Shown: piece after piece, positions 9,263 through 17,940 of the stretch
Numbering within the stretch: position 1 is the stretch's first letter
How the letters are laid out: each line of letters opens with the position of its first letter
Source of the DNA: Aquiflexum sp041749095
GTDB taxonomy: Bacteria > Bacteroidota > Bacteroidia > Cytophagales > Cyclobacteriaceae
Direction of reading: 5' to 3'
NCBI RefSeq assembly: GCF_041749095.1
Contig: NZ_JBGTCA010000011.1
Location: 1-64,000, forward strand
DNA length: 64,000 nucleotides
Program-made: the position numbers and the translations under genes
The notes under the pieces: model-generated
What the model was told of the DNA's origin: nothing
What the model saw: only the letters and a program-made list of their open reading frames with translations
The model's database searches: none

Positions 9263-9433
9263 ATGAAACCTTCAGCACCTATGAAAATTACCTGGATTAT
9301 TGGATTGATCTGTGGAATACTGGGCATCATTGGACATTTCACCCAAGTTCAATATTTATCAGAATATAGTTTCACGCTTTTGCTTATTGGTTTTATTGCT
9401 TTGGCAGTGGGTACATCCTTTAAGGGGATTTAA
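9263..9433 (+). CDS. Small two-helix membrane protein
   Basis: The 56-residue open frame reads MKPSAPMKITWIIGLICGIL at the start and ends GFIALAVGTSFKGI. It has two hydrophobic helices (about residues 9-27 and 34-52) joined by a short loop, a layout common in unnamed small Bacteroidota membrane proteins. A purine-rich stretch does not stand out upstream, but the composition is clearly that of membrane protein. The function is unknown. Confidence 0.55.
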   Translation: MKPSAPMKITWIIGLICGILGIIGHFTQVQYLSEYSFTLLLIGFIALAVGTSFKGI

Positions 9434-9503
9434 AAATCAGGGATTATTACTGCTTTTTTTTAGAGTTCATTTTTGATCATAATGAAAATGGTCAAATGTA
9501 GGA

Positions 9504-9986
9504 CTATTGTGTACATATTTTCCATTTGCTCTTCATGTTCTTCTTTCGCCCAATTTCCTTTGCTATAATAAACGGTGCCGATATCGCCATAAGCCCTCCT
9601 GCAGCCTCAAGCATTCCCAAAGCCTCTTCTTTACCTTCAAAAGCCCAAATAACAGGCGTTCCGCTCAACATAATTACACCCAGATACCCAATAAAACCGA
9701 AGAAACCTGGATTGACATTTTTCACTAGTGTCTGAATTTCTGAAATATGCAGCACCTCCTCACTTCCTGATTCATTTCTAAATATCGTCAGTTCATCACT
9801 CTCGATCTTCAATAAGTGATACCCGTAAAAGACAGTATCATTTGTTATTATATTATATTTCGACTTTTGCTTAATTTTTTGATGGCGTGATGGTTTTTCC
9901 TGATGTTGGAGATAAAGCACTGATTGAGCCAATGCCGAACCGCAAATGGTTAAAAGGAAAATGGTGATATAAATTTCCTTAGTCAT
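9504..9986 (-). CDS. Hypothetical envelope protein with signal peptide and C-terminal membrane helices
   Basis: The protein has 160 residues. An N-terminal signal peptide (IYITIFLLTICGSALAQ) is followed by a short basic region, a beta-like stretch (DTVFYGYHLLKIESDELTIF), then two hydrophobic segments (FFGFIGYLGVIMLSGTPVIW and GLMAISAPFIIAKEIG) and a basic tail (RKKNMKSKWK). No family is recognised. It may be an inner-membrane protein with a small periplasmic domain. Confidence 0.55.
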   Translation of the reverse strand: MTKEIYITIFLLTICGSALAQSVLYLQHQEKPSRHQKIKQKSKYNIITNDTVFYGYHLLKIESDELTIFRNESGSEEVLHISEIQTLVKNVNPGFFGFIGYLGVIMLSGTPVIWAFEGKEEALGMLEAAGGLMAISAPFIIAKEIGRKKNMKSKWKICTQ

Positions 9987-10018
9987 CTTTAGATGAGTTA
10001 ATGATAATTTTTAATCCT

Positions 10019-10144
10019 TTACACAACAGGAGTAGAGTAATCAAGCGATTCATGGATGTTGTGCCCGAAATTTTCAGTTAACATGTCTTGGGGTAATAAA
10101 TTACTAGGAATGAGAACTGCTAGAATGATAATCATTTCTTTCAT
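10019..10144 (-). CDS. Possible small secreted peptide
   Basis: The 41-codon frame starts MKEMIIILAVLIPSNLLPQD and ends STPVV. The first 18 residues look like a short signal peptide. There is no homology that I recognise. It lies just upstream of the hypothetical gene that starts at 9986 and in the same direction, so it could be its leader gene, or it may be chance. Confidence 0.25.
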   Translation of the reverse strand: MKEMIIILAVLIPSNLLPQDMLTENFGHNIHESLDYSTPVV

Positions 10145-10560
10145 GATATTTTGTTTTTTGATAAAACATAATGAACTCATGTAAAAATATTTGCAAAATC
10201 CTTAATTTTACAAAACAATGTAACGATTTTTTTACTCTATGTCAAATGTTTGACAGCTTATTATTCGTAAATATTTCTTCAGACTTTTGCGCTGACTACA
10301 ACTAATTGTGGGCATCAAATGGGCTGGTTTTTTTGGTTACATACATGCATGGTTTTTTTAAAAGTTATAGTTAATTTTTTATCTATTTTTTTCGAATTCC
10401 TAGTTGGAAACCTCGGTACTTAAAGCCCATGGGTAAATAAGAATGTTTGTCTAAGCACTGGGGTGAGTATCTACAATTAAATTGCTGATTTCGGAAAGAC
10501 TGACTTCATTCCAGTAGCAGACGCCAATAAAATTCTTAAACCAGGCCTAATAACCAATGA
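10145..10560. other. Intergenic region without recognisable gene
   Basis: AT-rich sequence between the small minus-strand frame and the 3' end of the Fic gene. I see no RNA gene, clear hairpin or coding frame with a plausible start. The stretch ATTTTACAAAACAATGTAAC near 10204 is a weak inverted repeat. Confidence 0.4.
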
Positions 10561-11667
10561 TTATCCTATTTTAAAGTCAACCAATTTGTAATTGGCGCTT
10601 CGTCCTCCTTCATCAGTTTTTTGTAAAATACCGTTTTCTACCAAGTCTTTTATATCCCTTAAGGCAGTGTCGGTTGAGGTTTTGGTGATTTTTGCCCATT
10701 TTGAGGTTTGAAGTTTTCCTTCAAAACCGTCAAAGAGTTTATTGAGTATCAATCTTTGGCGTTCGTTGATGGCTGTGTTTTCGTGAAATTTCCAAAACTC
10801 AGCTTTGCGCAATATATTTTGTGTGGTGTTTTCGGTGGCGAGCATCGCATTTTTGAGGCAATGTAAAAACCAGTCGAGCCATTCTGTGATATCGCCTGAC
10901 CTATGTTGCACTTTTTGCAATACCTCATAATAGCGTTTTCGTTCGGCTAATATTTGGCTTGACATACTGTAAAAACGTTCTCCACTGCCTTCAGCACGGG
11001 CAAGCAACATATCAGTGATGGCCCTTCCTATCCTACCGTTACCGTCGTCAAAGGGGTGAATGATGATAAACCAAAAGTGTGCTACGGCGGCTTTCAAAAC
11101 AGGGTCAAGGTTGTTGTCATTGTTAAACCAATCCAGAAATTTGTCCATTTCCGTATTTACCAATTCTGGCTTTATTGCTTCGTAATGCACTTTTTCTTTT
11201 CCCATGGCGCCGGATACTATTTGCATTTCACCTGTACGGTACCTTCCCACTTCTATTTCGTAAGGCCCACTGTATCCCGTGGGGAAAAGTGCTGCGTGCC
11301 AACCAAACAACCGTTTTTCGGTTAATGGCAAGGTATACCGCTGAGTGGCATCAAGCATCATTTCCACCACCCCTTCAATATGACGGCTACTTGGCACAAG
11401 CCCCGCTGTATTGATACCTAAACGCCTGGCTATGGACGAACGCACCTGATCATAATTGAGCAATTCGCCTTCTATTTCTGATGATTTTACCACATCCAAG
11501 GTCAAGGCGGTAAGCGTAGCTTCTTCCTTGGCAGAAAAGCCTAATGCGTTCATTTGCCCTATAAGCTTACCTTGCATAAGACGCACCTCACCAAATACCA
11601 CATTTATGGCTTTGTCCTGCCAAGAAAAATCTGTCCAGTTTTTAAGCTCGTAAATATATTTTGCCAT
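10561..11667 (-). CDS. Fic-domain protein with C-terminal winged helix
   Basis: The protein has 368 residues. The N-terminal part (ELKNWTDFSWQDKAIN, then SSEIEGELLNYDQVRSSIAR) is the DUF4172-type helical region; the S-x-E-I-E-G block is the alpha-inh-like motif that can gate AMP transfer in many Fic proteins. The Fic core carries HPFDDGNGRIGRAITDMLL (HPFx[D/E]GNGRxxR), so the catalytic His and ATP-binding residues are intact. The C-terminus (about 300-360) is a winged-helix domain (TSKWAKITKTSTDTALRDIK), suggesting that it binds its own promoter. It probably adenylylates a protein target. Confidence 0.88.
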   Translation of the reverse strand: MAKYIYELKNWTDFSWQDKAINVVFGEVRLMQGKLIGQMNALGFSAKEEATLTALTLDVVKSSEIEGELLNYDQVRSSIARRLGINTAGLVPSSRHIEGVVEMMLDATQRYTLPLTEKRLFGWHAALFPTGYSGPYEIEVGRYRTGEMQIVSGAMGKEKVHYEAIKPELVNTEMDKFLDWFNNDNNLDPVLKAAVAHFWFIIIHPFDDGNGRIGRAITDMLLARAEGSGERFYSMSSQILAERKRYYEVLQKVQHRSGDITEWLDWFLHCLKNAMLATENTTQNILRKAEFWKFHENTAINERQRLILNKLFDGFEGKLQTSKWAKITKTSTDTALRDIKDLVENGILQKTDEGGRSANYKLVDFKIG

Positions 11668-11673
11668 GGCGTG

Positions 11674-11722
11674 AAATTTACGCGGTAAATATATTAATTA
11701 TTCACCGCATAAATGCGGTGTT
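11674..11722 (-). promoter_or_regulatory. Palindromic operator candidates upstream of the Fic gene
   Basis: Just upstream of the Fic start (11667) are two inverted repeats: GTAAAT and ATTTAC arms around an ACCGC core near 11680-11694, and the 8-bp arms CACCGCAT and ATGCGGTG at 11703-11720 with a two-base spacer. A third half site, TTCACCGCAA, follows at about 11735. The repeated ACCGC/GCGGT core so close to the start, and the winged helix in the protein, suggest autoregulation. Confidence 0.5.
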
Positions 11723-11865
11723 TAGGACAGTTTTTCACCGCAATGTGGCAGGAAACCAATTAGAAATCGGAAGGATAGTAGGGTGTAATTACATCCCTAT
11801 AGCTATCGGGATACACCCAAGAAGTCCGCATTCAAACTTACTCTTCACCCAAAGGGGTTTACATT

Positions 11866-14313
11866 TTATTTTTTGATGGTGAAGAAAAACTTACTTCCTT
11901 TTTCTTCTTCAGATTCAAGCCAGATTTCGCCCCCGTGTTGCTTTATGATCTTATTACAAGTAGCTAATCCCATTCCTGTTCCACTATATTCTTCTTTAGA
12001 GTGGAGCCTTCTGAACATTTGAAATATTTCTTCAAAATGATGGGCTGCAATTCCAATCCCATTATCTTCTACACAAAATTCCCAATCACTCATTTTTTCT
12101 TTCCCTTTCACTCTGATTAAAGGAGATGTATTCGGCTTTTGGTATTTTAAAGCATTTCCTATTAAATTTTGAAATAGAGTTTTGATTGGTGTAATCTTGC
12201 CAATAATATTTGGCAAATTTTCAATTTCAATTTTTCCATTCTGATCTTCTAGACTGGCACTGAATAGTGGGACAATCTCTTCCAAAAGTTGATTGGTATC
12301 GATCATTACAAAAGGTACTTCATCATTACCAATTTTTGCGTAGTTTAAAAGGTCATTTATTAAAATGGTCATTCGGTTAGCTGCATCTATTGAAAAATGA
12401 ATGTATTTTTCTGCTTTTTCATCTATTTGACCACCATAATTCTTTTTGAGCAGTGACATAAAGCTGCTGATCATTCTCAGTGGCTCTTTCAAATCATGGG
12501 AAGCAACGCTTGCAAAGCGTTCCAATTCCTCATTTTTACGAAGCAGGGCATTTCTCGTATCAACGATTTCTTGAATGGGTCTTCCTTCCGGTATGATAGC
12601 GATTACCTCACCTGATAAGTCAAATAGGGGTTTGAGGTTAAATAGAATGGTGATAGAGCCATTTTTTCCCAATACTTCAACCTCGTATTGAACAAACTCT
12701 CCCTTCGCTGCTTTCGCAATGTTTGATTTGAGCCCCTCTTGAGTTTCTTCTGACATCGACCACCAATAGCAGTCCCAAAATTTCTTTCCTATCAGATCAT
12801 CTGGTTCAAGTCCAGTAAAATCTATTGCTGTTTGATTAGCTTCTAACAGGGTTCCATCAGGACTTAAGAATCCAATAAACTGAAAAGTAGAATCGAAAAT
12901 TCCTTTAAATTTGATCGCGATTTCCTCGTTTAATTTAGTTGCTTTTTTTATTTCTGTGATATCAGTCATTGCAACTACAGCTCCTAATAGATTCTTGTTT
13001 TGATCCCATATTTGATTTCCATTGCAACTTAAAATGATCTGCTTGCCGGATTGATGCTGAATAATAAATTCAGCATTTTCTAAATGGCCATTTTTGAGAG
13101 CTCTGTACAATGGGATTTCTTCAAGTGGAAGTGGAGTAATTCCATCTGTTCTCAAAAGACTGTAGTTTGCTGACCAATCTTTTGATTCCACAGGTTTGAA
13201 AGGAATTCCTTGCATCTCTTCTGCGGATTGATTGAAAGTAGTCAATTTGCCATTTTGATCGCAAACTACTATTCCCACATCAATGGAATTCATCACGGTA
13301 TCTAAAAAAGCCTTGCTTTTTCTTAATTCTATTTTTGTCTCTTTTAAATTCGTAATTTCAGTATGTGTACCAAACATCATCAATGGCTTTCCATCTTCGG
13401 TCCAGGTCATCACTTTTCCTCTATCCAAAACCCAAATCCAATTTCCATCTTTATGCTGCATTCTGCATTCACAATTGTAATACTGAGACTTTTTTTCAAA
13501 ACAGGCGATAAGGTTTTGTTCTGATTTGAGCGCATCTTCTGGATGGACAAATTTTTCCCAGGTTTTTATATTGATAGGTTCCAATTCTTCAAGTGTATAG
13601 CCAATCATTTCTGCCCATCGCGCGTTAAAATTTGTTTCGCCTGTCTGTACATTCCACTCCCAAGTTCCTGCATTGGTACCTTCCAAAATATTCTGAATTC
13701 TGAGGTTTTGTTTTGTTATTTGATTAAAAGCATTTTTTCTTGGTGTAATATTTTCAATTTGAGCTATAAAATATTTAAAGGTTCCATCAAGGTTTTTTAC
13801 TTTTGATCCACTTAAATTGATCCAGATCACATTGCCGCTTTTTGTGAAATAACGCTTTTCAATCTGATAGTTCTCTATTTCGTCGTTGATTAACTTATAA
13901 ACATTTTCTAGATCTCCTTCCAAGTCATCAGGATGTGTGATTTCTTGGAAAGTGAGATGAATAAATTCTTCCGCTGTGTACCCGAGTAGTTCACAGAGAC
14001 TTTTATTTACTTTCAAAAATCTTCCCTCTAGAGATACCAAGCCAATTCCAATAGAAGCATACTCGAAGGCTGATGTGAATTCGTCAGTCTTGATTGTATC
14101 TTTTTCTAAGGATTTAACTTGGAAATCTTCAATTGTATTTTCTTTTTTGAGTTTCAATGCAATGAAAAAATTTGAAACGGAAAGAGCAATAATAGCTATT
14201 GGAAGAATTTGTAAAGTAAAATTTGTCAGTGAATTCCAAATAAATAATAGAGCTATTAAAGCTATAGAAATGCTAAAGATTGCAGAAATTAATTTAGGTG
14301 ATAATTTGGGCAT
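11866..14313 (-). CDS. Multi-PAS membrane-anchored sensor histidine kinase
   Basis: The protein has 815 residues. Two transmembrane helices (about 10-30 and 33-53) are followed by four PAS domains (about 70-195, 205-325, 335-455, 465-580); the first three are followed by PAC-like motifs such as IENITPRKNAF, and WVLDRGKVMTW lies within the second. Next come HisKA (SVASHDLKEPLRMISSFMSL, phospho-acceptor His) and HATPase_c with N box LFQNLIGNALKY, G1 VEDNGIGIA and G2 GTGMGLATC. There is no periplasmic domain and no receiver, so the signal is probably cytoplasmic or redox, light or ligand sensed by PAS. No response regulator gene is adjacent; the nearest in the window is 20 kb away, so the partner is unknown. 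Confidence 0.9.
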   Translation of the reverse strand: MPKLSPKLISAIFSISIALIALLFIWNSLTNFTLQILPIAIIALSVSNFFIALKLKKENTIEDFQVKSLEKDTIKTDEFTSAFEYASIGIGLVSLEGRFLKVNKSLCELLGYTAEEFIHLTFQEITHPDDLEGDLENVYKLINDEIENYQIEKRYFTKSGNVIWINLSGSKVKNLDGTFKYFIAQIENITPRKNAFNQITKQNLRIQNILEGTNAGTWEWNVQTGETNFNARWAEMIGYTLEELEPINIKTWEKFVHPEDALKSEQNLIACFEKKSQYYNCECRMQHKDGNWIWVLDRGKVMTWTEDGKPLMMFGTHTEITNLKETKIELRKSKAFLDTVMNSIDVGIVVCDQNGKLTTFNQSAEEMQGIPFKPVESKDWSANYSLLRTDGITPLPLEEIPLYRALKNGHLENAEFIIQHQSGKQIILSCNGNQIWDQNKNLLGAVVAMTDITEIKKATKLNEEIAIKFKGIFDSTFQFIGFLSPDGTLLEANQTAIDFTGLEPDDLIGKKFWDCYWWSMSEETQEGLKSNIAKAAKGEFVQYEVEVLGKNGSITILFNLKPLFDLSGEVIAIIPEGRPIQEIVDTRNALLRKNEELERFASVASHDLKEPLRMISSFMSLLKKNYGGQIDEKAEKYIHFSIDAANRMTILINDLLNYAKIGNDEVPFVMIDTNQLLEEIVPLFSASLEDQNGKIEIENLPNIIGKITPIKTLFQNLIGNALKYQKPNTSPLIRVKGKEKMSDWEFCVEDNGIGIAAHHFEEIFQMFRRLHSKEEYSGTGMGLATCNKIIKQHGGEIWLESEEEKGSKFFFTIKK

Positions 14314-14445
14314 ATATGCGGAAATATGGGCAATCTCAACTCTGAAAGTTAATGTAATTTCTTAAGTTAGTTTATTACTTGTTTAATATATTTTTTTTAC
14401 AAAATTTATCTAATTAATAAACTTAAAAAAATGAATCCCTGATTC

Positions 14446-14535
14446 CAATAGAACCAATCCAGAAATTTATCCATTTCATTATTAACAAATTCTGGCTTTA
14501 TGGCTTCATAATGCACTTTTTCTCTGCCCACACCA
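14446..14535 (-). pseudogene. Remnant of a second fic gene
   Basis: The stretch is closely similar to 11125-11212 inside the intact Fic gene. On the minus strand it encodes KVHYEAIKPEFVNNEMDKFL followed by DWF, compared with KVHYEAIKPELVNTEMDKFL in the intact protein. Nothing else of the gene is left, so a former paralogue was removed by deletion, leaving about 30 codons between the kinase and the DUF4143 gene. Confidence 0.75.
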
Positions 14536-14585
14536 AGTTTACAAACAAATATTCTTCACTCAGAGGTATATATATATGGTTTTTA

Positions 14586-15824
14586 TTATTTTTCATTCAT
14601 GTCAAGTAGCCAATTAAAAACATTCAAATGTCTCATACCACCTCTGTCTTGTGTAAACGAGTCTGTTGTAAGCAAGAATTTGGGGTAATTGTCATTGATT
14701 TTTTCTAATGCACCAAACTCACGTTCAATTATTTTTTCGCTTACCATTTGCCAAGCAACCTGATAATATTCGATGTCACCTTTAGGGGTTTTGCATACAA
14801 AGTCCACCTCGTTGTTTCTTGTTGTACCTGTCCAAATTTTGTTTCCTCTTCGAAGTAGTTCAAGGTAAACTACATTTTCCAATATATGCCCTCTATCAGT
14901 GGTACGTTCTTTGCCCACCAAAATGTTGAGCAAGCCTACATCAACCAAATAGTATTTTTCCTGTGTTGCCAATTGTTTTTTTCCTTTCAAATCAAAACGG
15001 TTCACTTTGTAAAACACAAAACTTGCTTCCAAATATTCCAAATATTTTTCAACGGTAGTATTGTGGGTATTTTGTCCGTCCTGCTTTAATACTTTTGCAA
15101 TATTTCCGGGTGATAACGGGTTGCCAATGTTGGAAGCTACAAATTTTGTGATGTTACCAAATGCCCGCTTGTCGTTTATTTGGTGACGTTGGGTGATGTC
15201 TTTTTCTATAATAGTGGCATAAATTGCTTCTAAGTATTCATATATTTTATCGAAACCACCCTCACGTAATTCAACACCTTTAGGTAATGAGGTTTCATTT
15301 ACATATTCAAAAAACAAGGCTTCGTAATTGAGGTATCTGTTGGATGTGTCAATTTCGCGAGCAATTAAATATTCTTTAAATGAAAAAGGCAAAATAGAAA
15401 TTTCGATATAGCGACCACTTAGAAGCGTTGCCAATTCACCTGACAACATGTATGCGGTAGAGCCTGTGATGTAGACATCTATTTTGGGTTTTACAAACAA
15501 GCCATCCACCAAACGTTCAAACTCGTTTACATTTTGCACCTCGTCTAAAAAAACATAGGATGGTTTTGATAAGTCTAGCGGTTTGATAATGTGTGCATAC
15601 AAAGCATCTAAGTCGTTGAGAAATTTGCGGAGGTCGAAATCTTCAAAGTTTAAAAAAACTATTTGCTTGGCTTCCACCCCCATTTCCAACAACGTTTGAC
15701 GATATAGTTCAAACAAGGTGCTTTTGCCGCTTCTGCGTAAGCCACTTACCACTTTTATAAGGTCTTTATCTTTATATGCCAATAACTTGGCTATGTATTC
15801 AGCACGATCTGTGTAATTACCCAT
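14586..15824 (-). CDS. AAA_14/DUF4143 P-loop ATPase
   Basis: The protein has 412 residues. Residues about 15-140 are an AAA ATPase with Walker A GLRRSGKST and Walker B SYVFLDEVQNV, then sensor-like VYITGSTAYML. The C-terminal half (about 200-390) is DUF4143, with LENVVYLELLRRG and the NEVDFVCK region, which resembles a PD-(D/E)xK nuclease-like fold. Such genes are common, mobile accessory genes in bacteria and archaea; their role is unsettled. It stands alone behind a 19-bp perfect palindrome. Confidence 0.88.
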   Translation of the reverse strand: MGNYTDRAEYIAKLLAYKDKDLIKVVSGLRRSGKSTLFELYRQTLLEMGVEAKQIVFLNFEDFDLRKFLNDLDALYAHIIKPLDLSKPSYVFLDEVQNVNEFERLVDGLFVKPKIDVYITGSTAYMLSGELATLLSGRYIEISILPFSFKEYLIAREIDTSNRYLNYEALFFEYVNETSLPKGVELREGGFDKIYEYLEAIYATIIEKDITQRHQINDKRAFGNITKFVASNIGNPLSPGNIAKVLKQDGQNTHNTTVEKYLEYLEASFVFYKVNRFDLKGKKQLATQEKYYLVDVGLLNILVGKERTTDRGHILENVVYLELLRRGNKIWTGTTRNNEVDFVCKTPKGDIEYYQVAWQMVSEKIIEREFGALEKINDNYPKFLLTTDSFTQDRGGMRHLNVFNWLLDMNEK

Positions 15825-15842
15825 AAAGTAAAGGTATTCATT

Positions 15843-15883
15843 AAATCATTAAAACTTGCATCCGATGCAAGTTTTAATGATTT
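15843..15883 (-). promoter_or_regulatory. 19-bp perfect inverted repeat upstream of the DUF4143 ATPase
   Basis: The left arm AAATCATTAAAACTTGCAT and the right arm ATGCAAGTTTTAATGATTT are exact reverse complements around a 3-base spacer. The repeat ends 19 bases before the ATPase start codon. It could be an operator, an mRNA hairpin in the 5' leader, or a recombination site. Confidence 0.7.
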
Positions 15884-16035
15884 TAGAATATCGAGTTAGT
15901 TGATGCTTATTAGAGTATCGGTTTTATTCTCCTAAATAAAAAAATAATTTCTTAGACGTAGGGTCTTCTTAGAGGAACCTAAAAAAATCAAGGATTAACC
16001 GTGCTTTTCTGAGCACTTCAATCTGTAATTACTTT

Positions 16036-16260
16036 ATGTCAAAATATTATGTCTATGAGGGAACACAAATAGAAATTGAGATTATAAAAGGGTGTATTTG
16101 CAAATTACACCCAGTCTACACCAAATTTATTCTTCACCCAGAGGGGCTCCCTCAACTGTTCAATATTTTGGTTTTTCTCGCATTGAATTCTTCGGCTGTT
16201 ATTATCCCCTTACTTTTAATTTATGCAGTTTGGTCAATACTTCATATATATCGGTCTTAA
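16036..16260 (+). CDS. Doubtful small ORF with a C-terminal membrane helix
   Basis: A 74-codon frame with one hydrophobic helix near the end (SSAVIIPLLLIYAVWSILHI). Part of its DNA (the stretch with GGGTGTA...TTACACCCA...TTCTTCACCCAGAGGGG, about 16086-16146) resembles a noncoding segment at 11779-11860, so the frame runs across a dispersed repeat and may not be a gene. Confidence 0.2.
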   Translation: MSKYYVYEGTQIEIEIIKGCICKLHPVYTKFILHPEGLPQLFNILVFLALNSSAVIIPLLLIYAVWSILHIYRS

Positions 16261-16452
16261 AAATGGATTGATTTTATAAATTACCCTCAAGCTAGTCACT
16301 ACCCAACCATTGGATTTCCTTTCAAATTATATACCTACCAAAAAAGAATAAAATTTAATAAATACAAAAATCTCAATTCACTTGAAAAGAATTCAATTTA
16401 ATCACTACTTTTGAGCCTCGATTGAAAATCGCGGGTGATTTGTTCAAGTTTT

Positions 16453-16492
16453 CGGGGTGTATCCCGATTGCCATCCGGTCCGGTATCGTGCT
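16453..16492 (+). pseudogene. Partial copy of the 5' half of tRNA-Pro
   Basis: The sequence CGGGGTGTA followed by an altered stretch and then CCGGTCCGGTATCGTGC mirrors the first 30 bases of the complete tRNA-Pro about 60 bases downstream (CGGGGTGTAGCGTAG, then CCCGGTATCGCGCC). It lacks the anticodon arm and 3' half, so it is a duplication relic. Confidence 0.45.
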
Positions 16493-16514
16493 TGATAAAA
16501 CAATGAATGAATTT

Positions 16515-16588
16515 CGGGGTGTAGCGTAGCCCGGTATCGCGCCTCGTTTGGGACGAGGAGGTCGTAGGTTCGAATCCTGCCACCCCGA
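16515..16588 (+). tRNA. tRNA-Pro (anticodon TGG)
   Basis: A full cloverleaf of 74 bases without encoded CCA. The acceptor CGGGGTG pairs with CACCCCG over 7 bp, the discriminator is A, the anticodon stem CCTCG/CGAGG encloses the loop TTTGGGA with anticodon TGG, and the T arm contains GGTTCGAATCC. It is followed by a run of T-rich hairpins in the tandem repeat. Confidence 0.97.
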
Positions 16589-17045
16589 CAATTATAAATA
16601 AAACCTGCCTATTAGGGTGGGTTTTTTTGTGCCTACCACTTTCGATTACCAAAAGGTGGCAGGATGAGAACCGGGGTTCGAAATCCGACGCAAGGAGGAT
16701 TCGCGAAGGGCGGTGCGGCATGCCTGTGGGTATGAGCAATCCTGCCAACCCGACTATTATAAATAAAACCTGCCTATTAGGGTGGGTTTTTTTGTGCCTA
16801 CCACTTTCGATTACCAAAAGGTGGCAGGATGAGAACCGGGGTTTGAAATCCGACCATAGGGAGGATTCGCGAGGGGTTGTCCGGCATGGCTGTGGGTATG
16901 AGCAATCCTGCCACCCCGACTACTATAAATAATACCTGCCCATTTAGGGTGGGTTTTTTTATATCTACCACTTTCGATTACTAAAGGTGGCAGGATGAGA
17001 ACCGGGGTTTGAAATCCGACCATAGGGAGGATTCGCGAGGGGTTG
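16573..17045 (+). repeat. Tandem 165-bp repeats carrying copies of the tRNA-Pro 3' end
   Basis: There are about 2.9 copies with periods of 165 and 166 bases, starting at 16573, 16738 and 16904 with AATCCTGCCA(C/A)CCCGAC, the last 16-17 bases of tRNA-Pro. Each unit continues with an ACCTGCC(T)ATT...GGGTGGGTTTTTTT terminator-like hairpin, then CTACCACTTTCGATTAC, GGTGGCAGGATGAGAACC and a GGAGGATTCGCGA block. Frames running through the array are compositional shadows. The arrangement recalls repeated attachment sites of elements that integrate at tRNA 3' ends. Confidence 0.8.
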
Positions 17046-17139
17046 TGCAGGTTATCTATGACTGGAGATAATAGGCAACTTGTAAGCTAAACCCTCATCT
17101 CATTTGCATAAAATCTTTAAAATAGCTTAATTTATTTTT

Positions 17140-17823
17140 ATGCCATCGGAAAAAACTACATCAATCAGTAATTCATGGGAAATTAACGCTGAGGAATGGA
17201 TCAGGGTGTTAAAGGAACAAAAGATTCCATCCAGAGAAATTACTAATCCTGCTATTATAAACCATGTTCTGGGTTTCAAGTTGAAAAATATCTTAGACTT
17301 AGGATGTGGAGAAGGTTGGTTATGCAGGGCTTTGTCTTCAAAGGCAATTAAGATCTTCGGGGTAGATGGTTCGCAAAGGTTGATTTTAGAAGCATCGCAA
17401 ATAGGAAAATCATCAAACTATCAATGTTTAAGCTTTGAAAATATTATAAACGGGGCCAAAATCAATGGAGCTCCTTTTGAAGGAATTATATTCAATTTTT
17501 GTCTTTATGAGAAATCGATGAGTGAAAGGTTATTGATAAAAATTGATGAACTTTTGGTAAATGATGGGTATGTATTCATACAAACCCTGCATCCATTCAC
17601 TTTTCACAAAAACGGACAGGCTTATAAAAGTGATTGGGTCAATGATTCATGGAAAGGACTGCCTGGAAATTTTAAAATGCCCCATCGATGGTATTTTCGT
17701 ACTTTAGAGGATTGGATATATTTATTTCAAAAGACCGGATATACAATGATTAATATAAAAGAGCCAAAAAGTGTTGAAGCTGAATTACCTTCCAGTATAA
17801 TTTTTACACTAAAAAAATCCTAA
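17140..17823 (+). CDS. Class I SAM-dependent methyltransferase
   Basis: The protein has 227 residues. Motif I is ILDLGCGEGWLCRAL, followed by the acidic strand IFGVDGSQ and a post-II block IIFNFCLYEKS. The C-terminal half contains VFIQTLHPFTFHK and HRWYFRTLEDWIYLFQKTGY, as in UbiE/bioC-like small-molecule methyltransferases found in accessory DNA. The substrate is unknown. It directly follows the tRNA-Pro repeat array. Confidence 0.82.
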   Translation: MPSEKTTSISNSWEINAEEWIRVLKEQKIPSREITNPAIINHVLGFKLKNILDLGCGEGWLCRALSSKAIKIFGVDGSQRLILEASQIGKSSNYQCLSFENIINGAKINGAPFEGIIFNFCLYEKSMSERLLIKIDELLVNDGYVFIQTLHPFTFHKNGQAYKSDWVNDSWKGLPGNFKMPHRWYFRTLEDWIYLFQKTGYTMINIKEPKSVEAELPSSIIFTLKKS

Positions 17824-17884
17824 TGATCAAAAATCAATATACGGTCTTAGGCCTTATGTCCGGTCACCGGTTTCGTGCAACAGC

Positions 17885-17940
17885 GCTTTCATTGTTCGTG
17901 CTACTCACGCAACGAAAGCTTAGGTGTTAGTGGCTGTTTT
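17885..17940. repeat. Hairpin and left member of an inverted repeat pair
   Basis: An imperfect hairpin (GCTTTC at 17885-17890 pairs with GAAAGC at 17914-17919, with further pairing of TTCGTG to CACG) is followed by TAGTGGCTGTTTT (17928-17940). The latter is the inverted counterpart of AAAATAGCCACTA at 18578-18590 with one mismatch in 13. The two together flank the DUF6624 gene. Confidence 0.5.

Noticed and set aside
11866..14313. Pairing of the multi-PAS kinase with the PhoB-like regulator
   Set aside because: They are 20 kb apart with unrelated genes between them; there is no evidence for partnership.
16398..16817. Protein genes in the tRNA repeat array
   Set aside because: Frames on both strands repeat the same residues with the DNA period and include the tRNA itself, so they are shadows of the repeat.
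16573..17045. CRISPR-like array
   Set aside because: The period is about 165 bases with no short repeats or unique spacers, the units are similar over their whole length, and there is no cas gene.
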